A stretch of DNA of 64,000 bases from Sphingopyxis sp. FD7 (GCF_003609835.1 NZ_AP017898.1:1116001-1180000); one strand, 5' to 3'; positions 8,612 through 17,115 are shown, counted from the stretch's first letter. A program made the numbers and translations. Notes: generated by a model not told the origin, from the letters alone.

Positions 8612-9320
8612 CGCCGCTGCGCTGGCGCTGATGCCCGTAGCGGCGCAGGCGCAGACGCTCGCCTGTTCGGTGCCCGACCGCATAACGGTGCCGCGGCTCG
8701 AACAACCGCGCCGGGGGGAGCCCGTGCGGCGGCCGCCGGTCACCGGCTATCTGCTGGCGATGAGCTGGTCGCCGCAGCATTGCGCGGGCGTGCGCAATCC
8801 CAAGGGCGCGCGCGACGGGTTTCAATGTTCGGGCGAAAATGGTCGCTTCGGATGGGTGCTGCACGGGCTGTGGCCCGAAACCGACGATGCAGGCTATCCG
8901 CAATGGTGCCGCCCGGCCAAGATCGTGCCGCAGCCGGTGCTGAAAAAGCATCTGTGCATGACGCCGTCGGCGCAGCTGCTCCAGCACGAATGGGCAAAGC
9001 ACGGGACGTGCATGAGCCCGCATCCCGCGGCCTATTTCCGCGCTTCCGAATTATTGTTCCGCGCGGTGCGCTTTCCCGACATGAAGGCACTGGCGTCCCG
9101 GCGGTTGACGGCGGGCGACGTCCGCCGGGCCTTCGCCGCGGTCAATCCGGGGGTGAGCCCGGCTATGATCGCGGTGACCGCCGACCGGCGGGGATGGCTG
9201 AAGGAGGTGCGCTTCTGCCTGGGACCACGCATGAAGCCGGCGCGCTGCAAATCTTTTCAAATGGGGTTGAAGGACGGACGGCCGCTGCGCGTCCGGCCGA
9301 TGGCGGCGCCCCGGCGCTGA
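8598..9320 (+). CDS. Secreted ribonuclease T2 family protein
   Basis: Endoribonuclease of the RNase T2 (RNase I) family, 240 aa if begun at TTG 8598. That start gives a clean Sec signal peptide (MRWLSAAALALMPVAAQAQ, cut after AQA), whereas the only internal ATG (8631) would leave it too short. Both catalytic segments are present: CAS-1 VLHGLWPET and CAS-2 HEWAKHGTC, each with its catalytic His. Cysteines around CSVPD, HCAGV, WCRP and RFCLGP would form disulfides in the periplasm. It overlaps nadC by 14 bases in another frame, suggesting translational coupling. Confidence 0.88.
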   Translation: MRWLSAAALALMPVAAQAQTLACSVPDRITVPRLEQPRRGEPVRRPPVTGYLLAMSWSPQHCAGVRNPKGARDGFQCSGENGRFGWVLHGLWPETDDAGYPQWCRPAKIVPQPVLKKHLCMTPSAQLLQHEWAKHGTCMSPHPAAYFRASELLFRAVRFPDMKALASRRLTAGDVRRAFAAVNPGVSPAMIAVTADRRGWLKEVRFCLGPRMKPARCKSFQMGLKDGRPLRVRPMAAPRR

Positions 9321-9329
9321 TCCGTCGGA

Positions 9330-9350
9330 ACCGTCCCGCTTCGGGACGGT
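9330..9350 (+). terminator. Hairpin after the RNase T2 gene
   Basis: ACCGTCCCG-CTT-CGGGACGGT is a perfect 9-bp stem 10 bases after the stop codon. A modest T-run (CTCTTTT) begins about 13 bases further on, so it is a plausible but not textbook terminator. Confidence 0.55.
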
Positions 9351-9356
9351 GGCGCG

Positions 9357-9371
9357 TTAACACTCTTTTAA
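9357..9371. promoter_or_regulatory. CtrA-type box TTAA-N7-TTAA
   Basis: TTAACACTCTTTTAA matches exactly the TTAA-N7-TTAA binding pattern of the alphaproteobacterial cell-cycle regulator CtrA; another TTAA follows at 9385-9388. It is centred about 45 bases before the small gene at 9409, the usual place for an activating site. Binding is inferred. Confidence 0.5.
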
Positions 9372-9408
9372 GCTTACCGACTCGTTAACATGGTCCTAGC
9401 CTTGGCGC

Positions 9409-9633
9409 ATGGACTCGAACGATCATGTCGACATTCGCGGGCGTATACGGGCGCACGGCGCCCGCCAGCTGACGATCGCGCGAATGAACGCTCCGGCGGA
9501 CTGGCAGGACGAACTGCGCCGCGCGCTGGCCGGGCATCGCGAATCCGCGACGATCTTTTCAAACAATGATCTGCGGCTGTTCCTTCAGAGCTTCGCGATC
9601 TTCTTCACCGCGACGATGCTGTTCGTGATGTAA
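9409..9633 (+). CDS. Small hypothetical protein with C-terminal membrane segment
   Basis: 74 residues, not recognised. The first 55 residues are polar with Arg/Ala-rich helices (QDELRRALAGHRESA), and the last ~18 (LFLQSFAIFFTATMLFVM) are hydrophobic and could anchor it in the membrane by its C-terminus. No clear Shine-Dalgarno; ATG 9484 is an alternative start. The CtrA-type box just upstream supports a real, possibly cell-cycle-controlled, gene. Confidence 0.5.
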   Translation: MDSNDHVDIRGRIRAHGARQLTIARMNAPADWQDELRRALAGHRESATIFSNNDLRLFLQSFAIFFTATMLFVM

Positions 9634-9643
9634 GAACAGGCTT

Positions 9644-10939
9644 CTAATCGCAAGCCCGGTGCAGCTTGACCGCAAGCCAGGCGGAAACGAGGCACATGGC
9701 GGCGCTCATCAGCAGCTGATCGACGACGCCGATGCCCGCGAAGCCCAGACCCATTGCGAGCAGCGAGCCGATCACCATCGCGCCTGAATTGACGATATTG
9801 TTCGCCGCCACGGTGCGTGCGGTCTGATCCTTGGGAACCGTCGTCGTCAGAAAGGCATAGAGGGGGACGACGAACATGCCGCCGCTGATCGCGATGCCGA
9901 GCAATGCTGCGAGGAGCGGAACGACGTCGGCGTGACCCAGGAATCCGGCAATGCCGTACATCACCCCCGACGGATCATGTTCCCAATTGCGGCACACCCA
10001 ATAGAAGGCGACGACGAACAGGCCCATGACGATGACGCTGGCGGGGCTGTAGCGCGCCGACACCTGCCCCTTGAGCAGCCGGTTGACGGCGACCGAGCCG
10101 ATTGCGATGCCGATCGAGAAGATGGCGAGGAAGAGACTGGCGACGCTCTTGTCGGCGTGGAGGATATTCTTCACCAGCGGCGGGAACTGGATGAAGAGCA
10201 CCGCGCCGATGGTCCAGAAAAAGCTGATCGAGAGGATGGCGAGGTAGAGCCGCGGGATGTGCATCGTGCCGCGCACAAGCGCCACCGACGAGCGGATGAT
10301 GTGCCAGTCGATCCCCGTCTCCAGATGCTCGGGCGGCGCGGGAGGCACCTTGCGCCCCGTCCAATAGCCCACCGCGGCGACGAGCACGACGCCGAGCGCC
10401 GCCCATTCGACGTCGATGATGCCGGCCAGGATCGTTCCGGCAAGGATCGCGATATAGGTGCCCGCTTCGACCAGCCCGGTGCCCGCGAGCACCTCATCGC
10501 TTCTGAGATGCTGCGGCAGGATCGCATATTTGATGGGGCCGAAGAAGGTCGAATGGACGCCCATCGCAAAGAGCGCGAGCATCATCAGCGGGATGGCGAG
10601 CAGGTGAACGGCAAAACCGAGCCAGGCGAGGATCAACCCGAGCCCGCCGACGAGCATGATGACGATTTCGCACAATTTGACGATGCGGATGATCCGCGCC
10701 TTGTCGCGCGTGTCGGCAAGCTGGCCGGCGAGCGCCGACAGCAGGAAAAAGGGCAGGATGAATACGCCCGTCGCGACCGCGCTGAACAGGGTTTCGGAGG
10801 CCTCGTCGTTGAACACGCCATAGACGACGAACAACACCATCGCATTCTTGAACAGATTGTCGTTGAATGCGCCGAGGAGCTGGGTAACGAAAAGGGGCAG
10901 GAACCGGCGTTGCTTCAACAGCGCAAAGGAGCCGGTCAT
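9644..10939 (-). CDS. MFS transporter, LplT-like
   Basis: 431-residue membrane protein with about 12 helices. The opening FLPLFVTQLLGAFNDNLFKNAM and the loop LADTRDKARIIRIVKLCE match the LplT/lysophospholipid transporter branch of the major facilitator superfamily; HSTFFGPIKYAILPQHL and KDQTARTVAANNIVNSGAM are further family signatures. LplT flips lysophospholipids inward for re-acylation. No acyltransferase (Aas) domain is attached or adjacent, so the substrate is inferred. ATG 10939 begins at the conserved part; a TTG at 10990 is possible. Confidence 0.75.
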   Translation of the reverse strand: MTGSFALLKQRRFLPLFVTQLLGAFNDNLFKNAMVLFVVYGVFNDEASETLFSAVATGVFILPFFLLSALAGQLADTRDKARIIRIVKLCEIVIMLVGGLGLILAWLGFAVHLLAIPLMMLALFAMGVHSTFFGPIKYAILPQHLRSDEVLAGTGLVEAGTYIAILAGTILAGIIDVEWAALGVVLVAAVGYWTGRKVPPAPPEHLETGIDWHIIRSSVALVRGTMHIPRLYLAILSISFFWTIGAVLFIQFPPLVKNILHADKSVASLFLAIFSIGIAIGSVAVNRLLKGQVSARYSPASVIVMGLFVVAFYWVCRNWEHDPSGVMYGIAGFLGHADVVPLLAALLGIAISGGMFVVPLYAFLTTTVPKDQTARTVAANNIVNSGAMVIGSLLAMGLGFAGIGVVDQLLMSAAMCLVSAWLAVKLHRACD

Positions 10940-11060
10940 GCGTGGTCCAATCTTTTCAACATTGTCGGTTCGCGCGCATTTCGCGGGCAACAGCTTGTCG
11001 CCGGGGGGGCTTATCGGCTAGGGCGGCGCTGGTCAAAGGTGATTTTGACCGGCCAAGTCG

Positions 11061-11642
11061 ATGGGGATCATGCTGAGCCTTCCCAACATTTTGACCTTGT
11101 CGCGAATCCTGGCGGTTCCCATCCTGCTGTTCCTCCTGTGGCCGGGCGTGACCGAGGGATCGCATCAGCCGAAACCGATCGACTATGTTTTGGCGTTCGG
11201 CCTTTACTGCCTGATGGGCATTACCGATTATTTTGACGGCTATGTGGCGCGCGCGCGCGGCACCGTGTCGCGGCTGGGCATTTTCCTCGATCCGATCGCC
11301 GACAAGATCATGATCGCGGCGGTGATCCTGCTGCTCGTCTTCACGCGCGACATCGACGGGTGGCACGTCATTGCGGCGCTCGTCATCCTGCTGCGCGAGA
11401 TCATCGTGTCGGGGCTGCGCGAGTTTCTCGCGACCTTGCAGGTGTCGATGCCGGTGACGCAGCTTGCCAAGTGGAAAACGACCTTTCAGCTCGTCGCCTT
11501 CGGCGCGCTGATCCTGGCGGGCGCCTTGCCTGCAATGGCGTGGATCAAGACGGTCGGGCTTGCATCCTTGTGGGGGGCGGCAGTGCTGACGCTGGTGACC
11601 GGCTGGGATTATCTGCGCGTCGGCCTGAAGCATATGGACTGA
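11061..11642 (+). CDS. pgsA: CDP-diacylglycerol--glycerol-3-phosphate 3-phosphatidyltransferase
   Basis: Membrane enzyme making phosphatidylglycerophosphate, the first committed step to phosphatidylglycerol and cardiolipin. 193 aa with the CDP-alcohol phosphotransferase signature DYFDGYVARARGTVSRLG-x-FLDPIADK (four Asp residues) and four membrane helices. Start at 11061 or, three codons on, 11070. The stop overlaps the moaD ATG by one base. Confidence 0.93.
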   Translation: MGIMLSLPNILTLSRILAVPILLFLLWPGVTEGSHQPKPIDYVLAFGLYCLMGITDYFDGYVARARGTVSRLGIFLDPIADKIMIAAVILLLVFTRDIDGWHVIAALVILLREIIVSGLREFLATLQVSMPVTQLAKWKTTFQLVAFGALILAGALPAMAWIKTVGLASLWGAAVLTLVTGWDYLRVGLKHMD

Positions 11643-11899
11643 TGCGGCTCGAGCTGGCCTATTTTGCCTGGGTGCGCGAGCGCATGGGCACGCCCGGCGA
11701 GACGGTCGAGCTGCCGCCCGCAATCGCCGATGTCGCGGCGCTGCTCGGCTGGCTCGCCGCGCGGGACGAACGCGGGGCCGCGGCCTTTGCCGAGCCGCAC
11801 CGCATCCGCGCCGCGATCGACGGCGCGATGACGGGGCCGGATGCGGCGCTCGCGGGCGGGCGCGAAGTGGCGCTGTTCCCGCCGGTGACGGGCGGATGA
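11642..11899 (+). CDS. moaD: Molybdopterin synthase small subunit MoaD
   Basis: Ubiquitin-fold sulfur carrier, 85 aa, ending in the required Gly-Gly (FPPVTGG) whose C-terminus is thiocarboxylated to donate sulfur to precursor Z. It starts with the pgsA stop (TGATG) and overlaps moaE (ATGA), so pgsA-moaD-moaE is one translationally coupled unit. Confidence 0.92.
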   Translation: MRLELAYFAWVRERMGTPGETVELPPAIADVAALLGWLAARDERGAAAFAEPHRIRAAIDGAMTGPDAALAGGREVALFPPVTGG

Positions 11900-12336
11900 T
11901 CCGCGTGTTCGTCCAGACCGCGCCGATCGAGGTCAGCGCCGAGATCGACCTGCATGACGCGGGCGGCCACGGCGCGAGCGCCAGCTTCATCGGCCGCGTG
12001 CGCGGCGACGCGGGGCTGACCGAATTGTTCCTCGAACATCATCCGGCGATGACCGAGGCGGGGATGGCGGCGCTCGCCCATGTCGCCGCCGACCGCTGGA
12101 AACTGGGCGCACTAACCTTGATTCACCGCGTCGGCTCGATGACGCCGGGCGAAACGATCGTGCTCGTGCTCGCGAGCAGCCGCCACCGCGCCGAGGCGCT
12201 GGCGGCGTGCGAATATCTGATCGACCGGCTGAAGACCGACGTGATGCTGTGGAAGCGCGAGAGCTTTGCCGACGGACGCGTTGCGTGGGTCGAGGAACGC
12301 GAGGGCGACCGGGATCGCGCGGCGCGGTGGGAGTGA
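11896..12336 (+). CDS. moaE: Molybdopterin synthase catalytic subunit MoaE
   Basis: Large subunit that joins two MoaD thiocarboxylates to precursor Z to form molybdopterin. 146 aa. Motifs are GASASFIGRVRGD, the LEHHPAM strand, IHRVGSMTPGETIVLVLASSRHR and LKTDVMLWKRESFADG (active-site Lys residues). The other moa genes are elsewhere; moaB is at 42.3 kb. Confidence 0.94.
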   Translation: MIRVFVQTAPIEVSAEIDLHDAGGHGASASFIGRVRGDAGLTELFLEHHPAMTEAGMAALAHVAADRWKLGALTLIHRVGSMTPGETIVLVLASSRHRAEALAACEYLIDRLKTDVMLWKRESFADGRVAWVEEREGDRDRAARWE

Positions 12337-12344
12337 GCCCCGCT

Positions 12345-12455
12345 CGGCATCCCGGCGAAGGCCGGTATCTCGACCTGTCGTTATGACAGGCTGCGGAGAT
12401 CCCGGCCCCTTCGACTGTCTTGCAGGCGCTCAGCACAGGCCTCGCGGGGATGACG
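12345..12455. repeat. Palindromic intergenic repeat reaching into oxyR
   Basis: Repeat of the GTCATCCCCGCGA... type between the convergent moaE and oxyR genes. It contains CATCCCGGCGAAGGCCGG at one end and CCTCGCGGGGATGACG (12440-12455) at the other, plus CTTCGACTGTCTTGCAGGCG, which recurs almost unchanged at 27670-27690. About 75 bases of it are translated as the oxyR C-terminus. Confidence 0.6.
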
Positions 12456-13376
12456 AGCCAAAGGCGCCGCTTCCCGCCCCTGATGCTTCCTGAAAATATC
12501 GGCGAGCATCCGGAACTCCTCGGCGCGCGGGCTGCCCTTGCGCCAGACAAGCGCGATCGTGCGCCAGTCATGGTCCGAATCGAGCGGCCGCGTGTCGATG
12601 TCGGTGTGGTCGAGGATGCCCGCCTCGATCGCCATCTGGGGCAGCATGGTGATGCCGAGGCCGTTGTCGACCATCTGCACGAGCGTGTGCAACGAAGTGC
12701 CCATCATTCGCGCGCCTGCGCGCAGCTCCGGCCGGTTGCACGCGGCGAGCGCATGGTCCTTCAGGCAATGGCCGTCTTCGAGCATCAGCATCTGCGCGGG
12801 GTCGATCTGGTCGGCGCTGACCATCGCGGGAAGGTCTTCGGACTGGTCGCCGGGAAAGGCGACGAACAGTGCGTCGTCGAACAAGGTTTCGCTCTCGACG
12901 TCACCGCACGGATAGGGGAGCGCGAGCAGCACGCAATCGACGGCGCCGTGATGGAGCGACTCGCACGCCTGCGCGCTTGGTTCCTCGCGAAGGAAGAGCT
13001 TGAGCGACGGGCGCTCCTTGCGCAGCCGCGGGAGGAGGCCGGGCAGCAGGAAAGGCGCGATCGTGGGAATGACGCTCATGCGCAGCTCGCCGACGAGCGG
13101 CGCCGATGCCGCGGCCGCCATGTCGGCAAGCTCCTCGGCCTCGCGCAATACGCGGTGCGCCTTTTCGACGATCTTGTCGCCGAGCGCGGTAAAGCGCACG
13201 ACGCGGCGCGTGCGCTCGACGAGCGTTTGCCCGAGCAGCGTCTCCAGCTCGCGAATGCCCGCCGATAAAGTCGACTGGGTGACGTTGCACGCATCGGCAG
13301 CGCGGCCGAAATGGCCATGCTCATGGAGCGCGACGAGATATTGCATCTGTTTGAGCGAGGGGAGATAGTTCTGCAT
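12381..13376 (-). CDS. oxyR: Hydrogen peroxide-sensing LysR-type regulator OxyR
   Basis: LysR-family activator of peroxide defence, 331 aa. N-terminal helix-turn-helix at ~18-40 (GHFGRAADACNVTQSTLSAG), then the effector domain. Redox cysteines Cys204 and Cys213 lie in EDGHCLKDHALAAC with the 9-residue spacing of E. coli Cys199/Cys208, which distinguishes OxyR from other LysR proteins. ATG 13376 is chosen because the family N-terminus begins there. The last ~24 residues (from about 12455 down) come from an intergenic repeat and are not family sequence. No katG or ahpC is next to it. Confidence 0.9.
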   Translation of the reverse strand: MQNYLPSLKQMQYLVALHEHGHFGRAADACNVTQSTLSAGIRELETLLGQTLVERTRRVVRFTALGDKIVEKAHRVLREAEELADMAAAASAPLVGELRMSVIPTIAPFLLPGLLPRLRKERPSLKLFLREEPSAQACESLHHGAVDCVLLALPYPCGDVESETLFDDALFVAFPGDQSEDLPAMVSADQIDPAQMLMLEDGHCLKDHALAACNRPELRAGARMMGTSLHTLVQMVDNGLGITMLPQMAIEAGILDHTDIDTRPLDSDHDWRTIALVWRKGSPRAEEFRMLADIFRKHQGREAAPLARHPREACAERLQDSRRGRDLRSLS

Positions 13377-13511
13377 TGATCGAGTATAGTGATTTGTCGG
13401 GCGGTTTTGAACAATCCAGGCGATTAAAATTCGCCGCCGATATGGTTGCATCGCTTGGCGGCGCGGCGCCGACCGTGATAGCTGATCCGATCACTCGGAA
13501 CGGAGGGGCGT

Positions 13512-13979
13512 ATGGCGGTTTCGCGTTTCCTGATCGGCGGCGTGGCGAGCGCCCTGCTGCTGACCGGCGGGCTGTTCCTTTGGAAAGGACATAGCCAGCT
13601 GGCCGAGGAGGCGGTGCTGCCCGATCCGCCGCCGGCCTTGCCCGCGATCCCGGTGGCCGGCGCCGATGCGCCGACGCGCGGACCGGCGCCGCCCGCGCTG
13701 CCCGCCGCGAAGGAAGCGTCGCGCGAGGAGCGGCGCTTCAACCGCTTCGACCGCGACCGCAACGAGCGGATCAGTCGCGTCGAGCTGATGTCGTCGCGCA
13801 CCGCGGCGTTCCGCAAGCTCGACACGGATGGCAATAATCTGCTGACCTTCGAGGAATGGGCGGTGACGACGGGGGAGCGGTTCGCCAGGGCCGATGCCGA
13901 CAAGTCGGGCGACCTGACGCGGGCGGAGTTTGCGACGACCGCGCCGAAGCGCGCTGCGAAGCCGAAATGTCGGTGTTAA
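13512..13979 (+). CDS. EF-hand calcium-binding protein, exported or membrane-anchored
   Basis: 155 aa: an N-terminal hydrophobic signal/anchor (residues ~4-22), a Pro/Ala linker (~35-65), then three EF-hand-like loops, DRDRNERISRVE, DTDGNNLLTFEE and DADKSGDLTRAE, with Asp/Asn at positions 1, 3, 5 and Glu at 12. The Arg at position 4/6 in the first makes it weaker. Ca2+ binding in the periplasm is inferred. GGAGG lies 7 bases before the ATG. Specific role unknown. Confidence 0.85.
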   Translation: MAVSRFLIGGVASALLLTGGLFLWKGHSQLAEEAVLPDPPPALPAIPVAGADAPTRGPAPPALPAAKEASREERRFNRFDRDRNERISRVELMSSRTAAFRKLDTDGNNLLTFEEWAVTTGERFARADADKSGDLTRAEFATTAPKRAAKPKCRC

Positions 13980-13986
13980 TGTTCGC

Positions 13987-14081
13987 CGTCATTGCGAGCG
14001 AAGCGAAGCAATCTCCAGCGAGCGTCCCACCATTGCGATAGCGGGAGATTGCCGCGTCGCCTTTGGCTCCTCGCAATGACG
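13987..14081. repeat. GTCATTGCGAGC-type inverted repeat, copy 2
   Basis: CGTCATTGCGAGCGAAGCGAAG...CTCGCAATGACG with a divergent centre. Sits between the convergent EF-hand and trmFO genes and ends 10 bases before the trmFO stop. Confidence 0.75.
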
Positions 14082-14090
14082 ACGATTGGT

Positions 14091-15440
14091 TCAGGCCGCC
14101 ACCCCCTCCGCCGCCTTCATCCACTCCGCGAGTTTCGCCCCCGCGCGCTGCGTATAGCCGAGCTTGCGGTCCTTCTTGCGCACATCCTCGGCGAGCGGAG
14201 GGAAGAGGCCGAAATTGACGTTCATCGGCTGGTAGCTCGCCGCATCGGCGCCGCCGGTGATATGGCCGAGCAGCGCGCCAAGCGCGGTTTCGGGCGGCGG
14301 CGGGGGCAGGGCGCGGCCGCCAAGCTCGGCAGCCGCGAAGCGTGCGGCGACGAGGCCGATCGCGGCGCTTTCGACATAGCCTTCACAGCCGGTGATCTGC
14401 CCCGCAAAGCGGATATGCGGCGCCGATTTGAGGCGGAGCTGGCCGTCGAGCAGTTCGGGCGAGCGGATGAAGCTGTTGCGGTGGAGCCCGCCCAGCCGCG
14501 CGAACTCGGCCTTTTCGAGCCCCGGAATGGTGCGGAACAGCCGGACCTGTTCGGCATGTTTGAGCTTGGTCTGAAAGCCGACCATGTTCCACAGCGTGCC
14601 GAGAGCATTGTCCTGCCGCAGCTGGACGACCGCGTAGGGCCAGCGCCCGGTGCGCGGATTGTCGAGGCCGACGCCCTTCATCGGACCGAAACGCAGCGTT
14701 TCGACCCCGCGCTCGGCCATCACCTCGATCGGCATACAGCCTTCAAAATAGGGGGTGTCCTTTTCCCAGTCCTTGAACTCGGTCTTCTCGCCGTCGAGCA
14801 GCCCCTGGACGAAGGCATGATATTGATCCTTGTCCATCGGGCAGTTGATATAATCCTTGCCGTCGCCGACGGGGCCGACCTTGTCCCAGCGGCTCGCCAT
14901 CCACGCGATGTCCATGTCGATGCTGTCGCGATAGACGATCGGCGCGATGGCGTCGAAAAAGGCGAGCGCGTCCTTGCCGGTCGCGGCGCCGATACTCTCC
15001 GCGAGCGCGGCGGCGGTGAGCGGTCCGGTGGCAACGATTGTCAGGCCTTCGCTCGGCAGCGTATCGATGCGTTCGCGGACGATCGTGACGTTGGGGTGCG
15101 CGGACAGCGCGCGCGTCACGCCGCCTGAAAAGAGGTCGCGGTCGACCGCGAGCGCCGATCCGGCAGGCACCTTGGCCGCGTCGGCCTCGCGCATGATGAT
15201 CGAACCCAGGGCGCGCATTTCGCGATGCAGAAGGCCGACCGCGTTGCTATCGCCATCGTCGCTGCGAAAACTGTTCGAGCATACCATCTCGGCGAGCGCG
15301 TCGCCCTGATGCGCCGGGGTCATGTCGCCGCCGCCGCGCATTTCGGAGAGGCGCACGCGATAGCCCGCCTCGGCGAGTTGCCACGCCGCTTCGGAGCCGG
15401 CGAGGCCGCCGCCGATGATATGCACGTCGTATTCCGCCAT
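14091..15440 (-). CDS. trmFO: Methylenetetrahydrofolate--tRNA-(uracil-5-)-methyltransferase TrmFO
   Basis: Folate- and FAD-dependent enzyme that makes ribothymidine at tRNA position 54, the alternative to SAM-dependent TrmA. 449 aa. FAD-binding [20 protein letters not shown] at the N-terminus, then [14 protein letters not shown] (the conserved Cys-containing segment), [29 protein letters not shown] and [16 protein letters not shown]. Single gene, convergent with the EF-hand gene. Confidence 0.95.
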   Translation of the reverse strand: MAEYDVHIIGGGLAGSEAAWQLAEAGYRVRLSEMRGGGDMTPAHQGDALAEMVCSNSFRSDDGDSNAVGLLHREMRALGSIIMREADAAKVPAGSALAVDRDLFSGGVTRALSAHPNVTIVRERIDTLPSEGLTIVATGPLTAAALAESIGAATGKDALAFFDAIAPIVYRDSIDMDIAWMASRWDKVGPVGDGKDYINCPMDKDQYHAFVQGLLDGEKTEFKDWEKDTPYFEGCMPIEVMAERGVETLRFGPMKGVGLDNPRTGRWPYAVVQLRQDNALGTLWNMVGFQTKLKHAEQVRLFRTIPGLEKAEFARLGGLHRNSFIRSPELLDGQLRLKSAPHIRFAGQITGCEGYVESAAIGLVAARFAAAELGGRALPPPPPETALGALLGHITGGADAASYQPMNVNFGLFPPLAEDVRKKDRKLGYTQRAGAKLAEWMKAAEGVAA

Positions 15441-15511
15441 TTACCCTGTCCGTTGACTTGCGACCAATCCGCCGCGCACTAGGCCGGTTGTGAGCGAGAT
15501 GCAAAGGGGGG

Positions 15512-16186
15512 ATGATGAGCGGGGAGCGAAGCTGGGATCGGGTGCGCTGGCTGTGGCTGGCGGCGCTCGCGGGCGGGATCAGCTATTTCGTCGCGGTATA
15601 TCTGCGCCTCGACGGACCCGCAATCTGGGCGTGGAAAGCGTCGGGGGTCGGCCTGCTCGCCGCTTGGGCAGCGATGAACGCTCGCGGCACGGGCGGCTGG
15701 ATGATCGCCGCCGCGCTCGGCTTCGGCGCGCTGGGAGACTGGATGCTCGACGCCATCGGGCTGATGCAGGGTGCGGTGGCGTTCGCGGCCGGACATGTCA
15801 TGGCGATTGCCCTCTATGTCGGCAACCGGCGCACGGCGATGGCCGGGTCGCAGAAATTGCTCGTCTTTGCGGTGGTGCCGCTCGCGTTGCTCGCGGCATG
15901 GGGGCTGACGAAACAGGCCGCGCCGGGCCAGTTGGCGGCGGCGATCGGATATACGGCGATCGTCGCGCTGATGGCGGCGACGGCGTGGGCGAGCCGCTTC
16001 CCGCGCTATCGCACCGGCATCGGCGCGATGCTGTTCCTCGCGAGCGACCTGTTCATCTTTGCCGGCGAGGGCGGAGCGCTGTCCGGCGATGTGACGATGT
16101 GGTTCGTCTGGCCGCTCTATTTCGGCGGGCAGGCGCTGATCGCGTGGGGGGTGGTCGGGACGCTGGCGCGCGAACGTGGCGATTGA
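15512..16186 (+). CDS. YhhN/TMEM86 family membrane protein (lysoplasmalogenase-like)
   Basis: 224 aa with about eight membrane helices. Family landmarks are LGFGALGDWMLD, FAAGHVMAIALY and YRTGIGAMLFLASDLFIF. Characterised relatives hydrolyse the vinyl-ether bond of lysoplasmalogens, but the bacterial substrate here is unknown. Two consecutive ATGs (15512, 15515) follow a G-rich Shine-Dalgarno. Starts 71 bases from the divergent trmFO. Confidence 0.8.
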   Translation: MMSGERSWDRVRWLWLAALAGGISYFVAVYLRLDGPAIWAWKASGVGLLAAWAAMNARGTGGWMIAAALGFGALGDWMLDAIGLMQGAVAFAAGHVMAIALYVGNRRTAMAGSQKLLVFAVVPLALLAAWGLTKQAAPGQLAAAIGYTAIVALMAATAWASRFPRYRTGIGAMLFLASDLFIFAGEGGALSGDVTMWFVWPLYFGGQALIAWGVVGTLARERGD

Positions 16187-16510
16187 GTGGCGGGAAGCGG
16201 CCGGAAGCTGCCATTCTCTCCCCTCCCGCTTGCGGGAGGGGTCGGGGGTGGGCAGCAGCGTGGCAATGGCCCACCCCGCTGCGACTAACGAACAAAGTTC
16301 GTAAGTCTCGCTGCCCCTCCCGCTTGCGGGAGGGGAGACCAGCGCAACCCCTCAATGTCCGCTCCCCACCCCAAAGTGGCCGGTGAACGACCGCTCATAC
16401 TCATCCCACGCCGCGATCATGTTGCGCCATGCCGCTGGCGCGGTCAATCGCGCTGGACGCGGCGGCCTTTTTTCCGCATTCTTCGCTTCGGTCGCATGGA
16501 GGTTTGCCCG
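16187..16510. other. Intergenic region with a three-hairpin repeat
   Basis: 324 bases between the YhhN gene and the peroxiredoxin gene. The first half is a composite repeat (16213-16337, separate entry). The second half holds a possible 22-codon minus-strand frame (16352-16420, see rejected items) and the peroxiredoxin promoter/leader, ending in a TGGAGG Shine-Dalgarno. Confidence 0.6.
16213..16337. repeat. CCCCTCCCGCTTGCGGGAGGGG repeat pair
   Basis: Two identical perfect 10-bp hairpins (CCCCTCCCGC-TT-GCGGGAGGGG) at 16220-16241 and 16314-16335 flank a third palindrome ACGAAC-AAA-GTTCGT (16288-16302). The pair is in direct and, being palindromic, inverted orientation. Resembles a BIME-like composite unit downstream of the YhhN gene. 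Confidence 0.75.
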
Positions 16511-17083
16511 ATGACATTGCTGAAAAGGATCGTGATGCCGCTGGGGCTCGCCCTTGGCCTCGGCATATCGCTCGCGTTGCTCCCCGCGCCGGGCCTCGCC
16601 GCGCTTCAGCAGGGCGCGAAGGCGCCCGACTTCACACTGAACGCTGCGCAGGGCGGCAAGCCGTTCAGCCTGTCCCTGAAACAGGCGCTGAAAAAGGGGC
16701 CGGTCGTGCTCTATTTTTTCCCCGCCGCCTTTACGCCGGGCTGCACGCTGGAGGCGCATCTGTTCGCCGAGGCGAGCGATGATTTCAACCGGCTCGGCGC
16801 ACGCGTCGTCGGCGTGACGGCGGGCAATATCGAGCGCGTCGCCGAGTTTTCGCGCTCCGAATGCCGCGACAAATTCGCGGTCGCCGCCGATCCCGGCGCG
16901 AAGGTCGCTGCGAGATATGACGCGACGATGCGGCGTCCCGACGGGACCATGCTGTCGAACCGGACATCGTTCGTCATCGCGCCGAACGGAACCATTCTGA
17001 TGAGCTACACCGACCCCAAGCCGCAGGCGCATGTCGAAAAGACGATGGCGGCGGTAAGGGCGTGGAAGGCAGGGCGGCGATAG
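16511..17083 (+). CDS. Exported peroxiredoxin (PrxQ/BCP type)
   Basis: Thiol peroxidase, 190 aa. Residues 1-31 form a Sec-type signal peptide (KR, then a long hydrophobic core ending PAPGLAAL), placing it in the periplasm, unlike typical cytoplasmic BCP. The peroxidatic Cys78 lies in FFPAAFTPGCTLEA. The E. coli-type second Cys five residues later is His here, but Cys118 (SRSECRDKF) is 40 residues downstream, as in the subgroup with the resolving Cys on helix 3. The partner reductant is unknown. ATG 16511 follows GGAGG; a longer upstream frame is not protein-like. Confidence 0.88.
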   Translation: MTLLKRIVMPLGLALGLGISLALLPAPGLAALQQGAKAPDFTLNAAQGGKPFSLSLKQALKKGPVVLYFFPAAFTPGCTLEAHLFAEASDDFNRLGARVVGVTAGNIERVAEFSRSECRDKFAVAADPGAKVAARYDATMRRPDGTMLSNRTSFVIAPNGTILMSYTDPKPQAHVEKTMAAVRAWKAGRR

Positions 17084-17115
17084 GGGCGCAGGATTGTCCC
17101 GCTGTCGCGGCGCGA

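Noticed and set aside
16352-16420. 22-codon minus-strand frame (MIAAWDEYERSFTGHFG...)
   Set aside because: Protein-like composition, but it is very short with only a weak Shine-Dalgarno and follows a repeat. It could be the remnant end of a lost gene; not enough to call.
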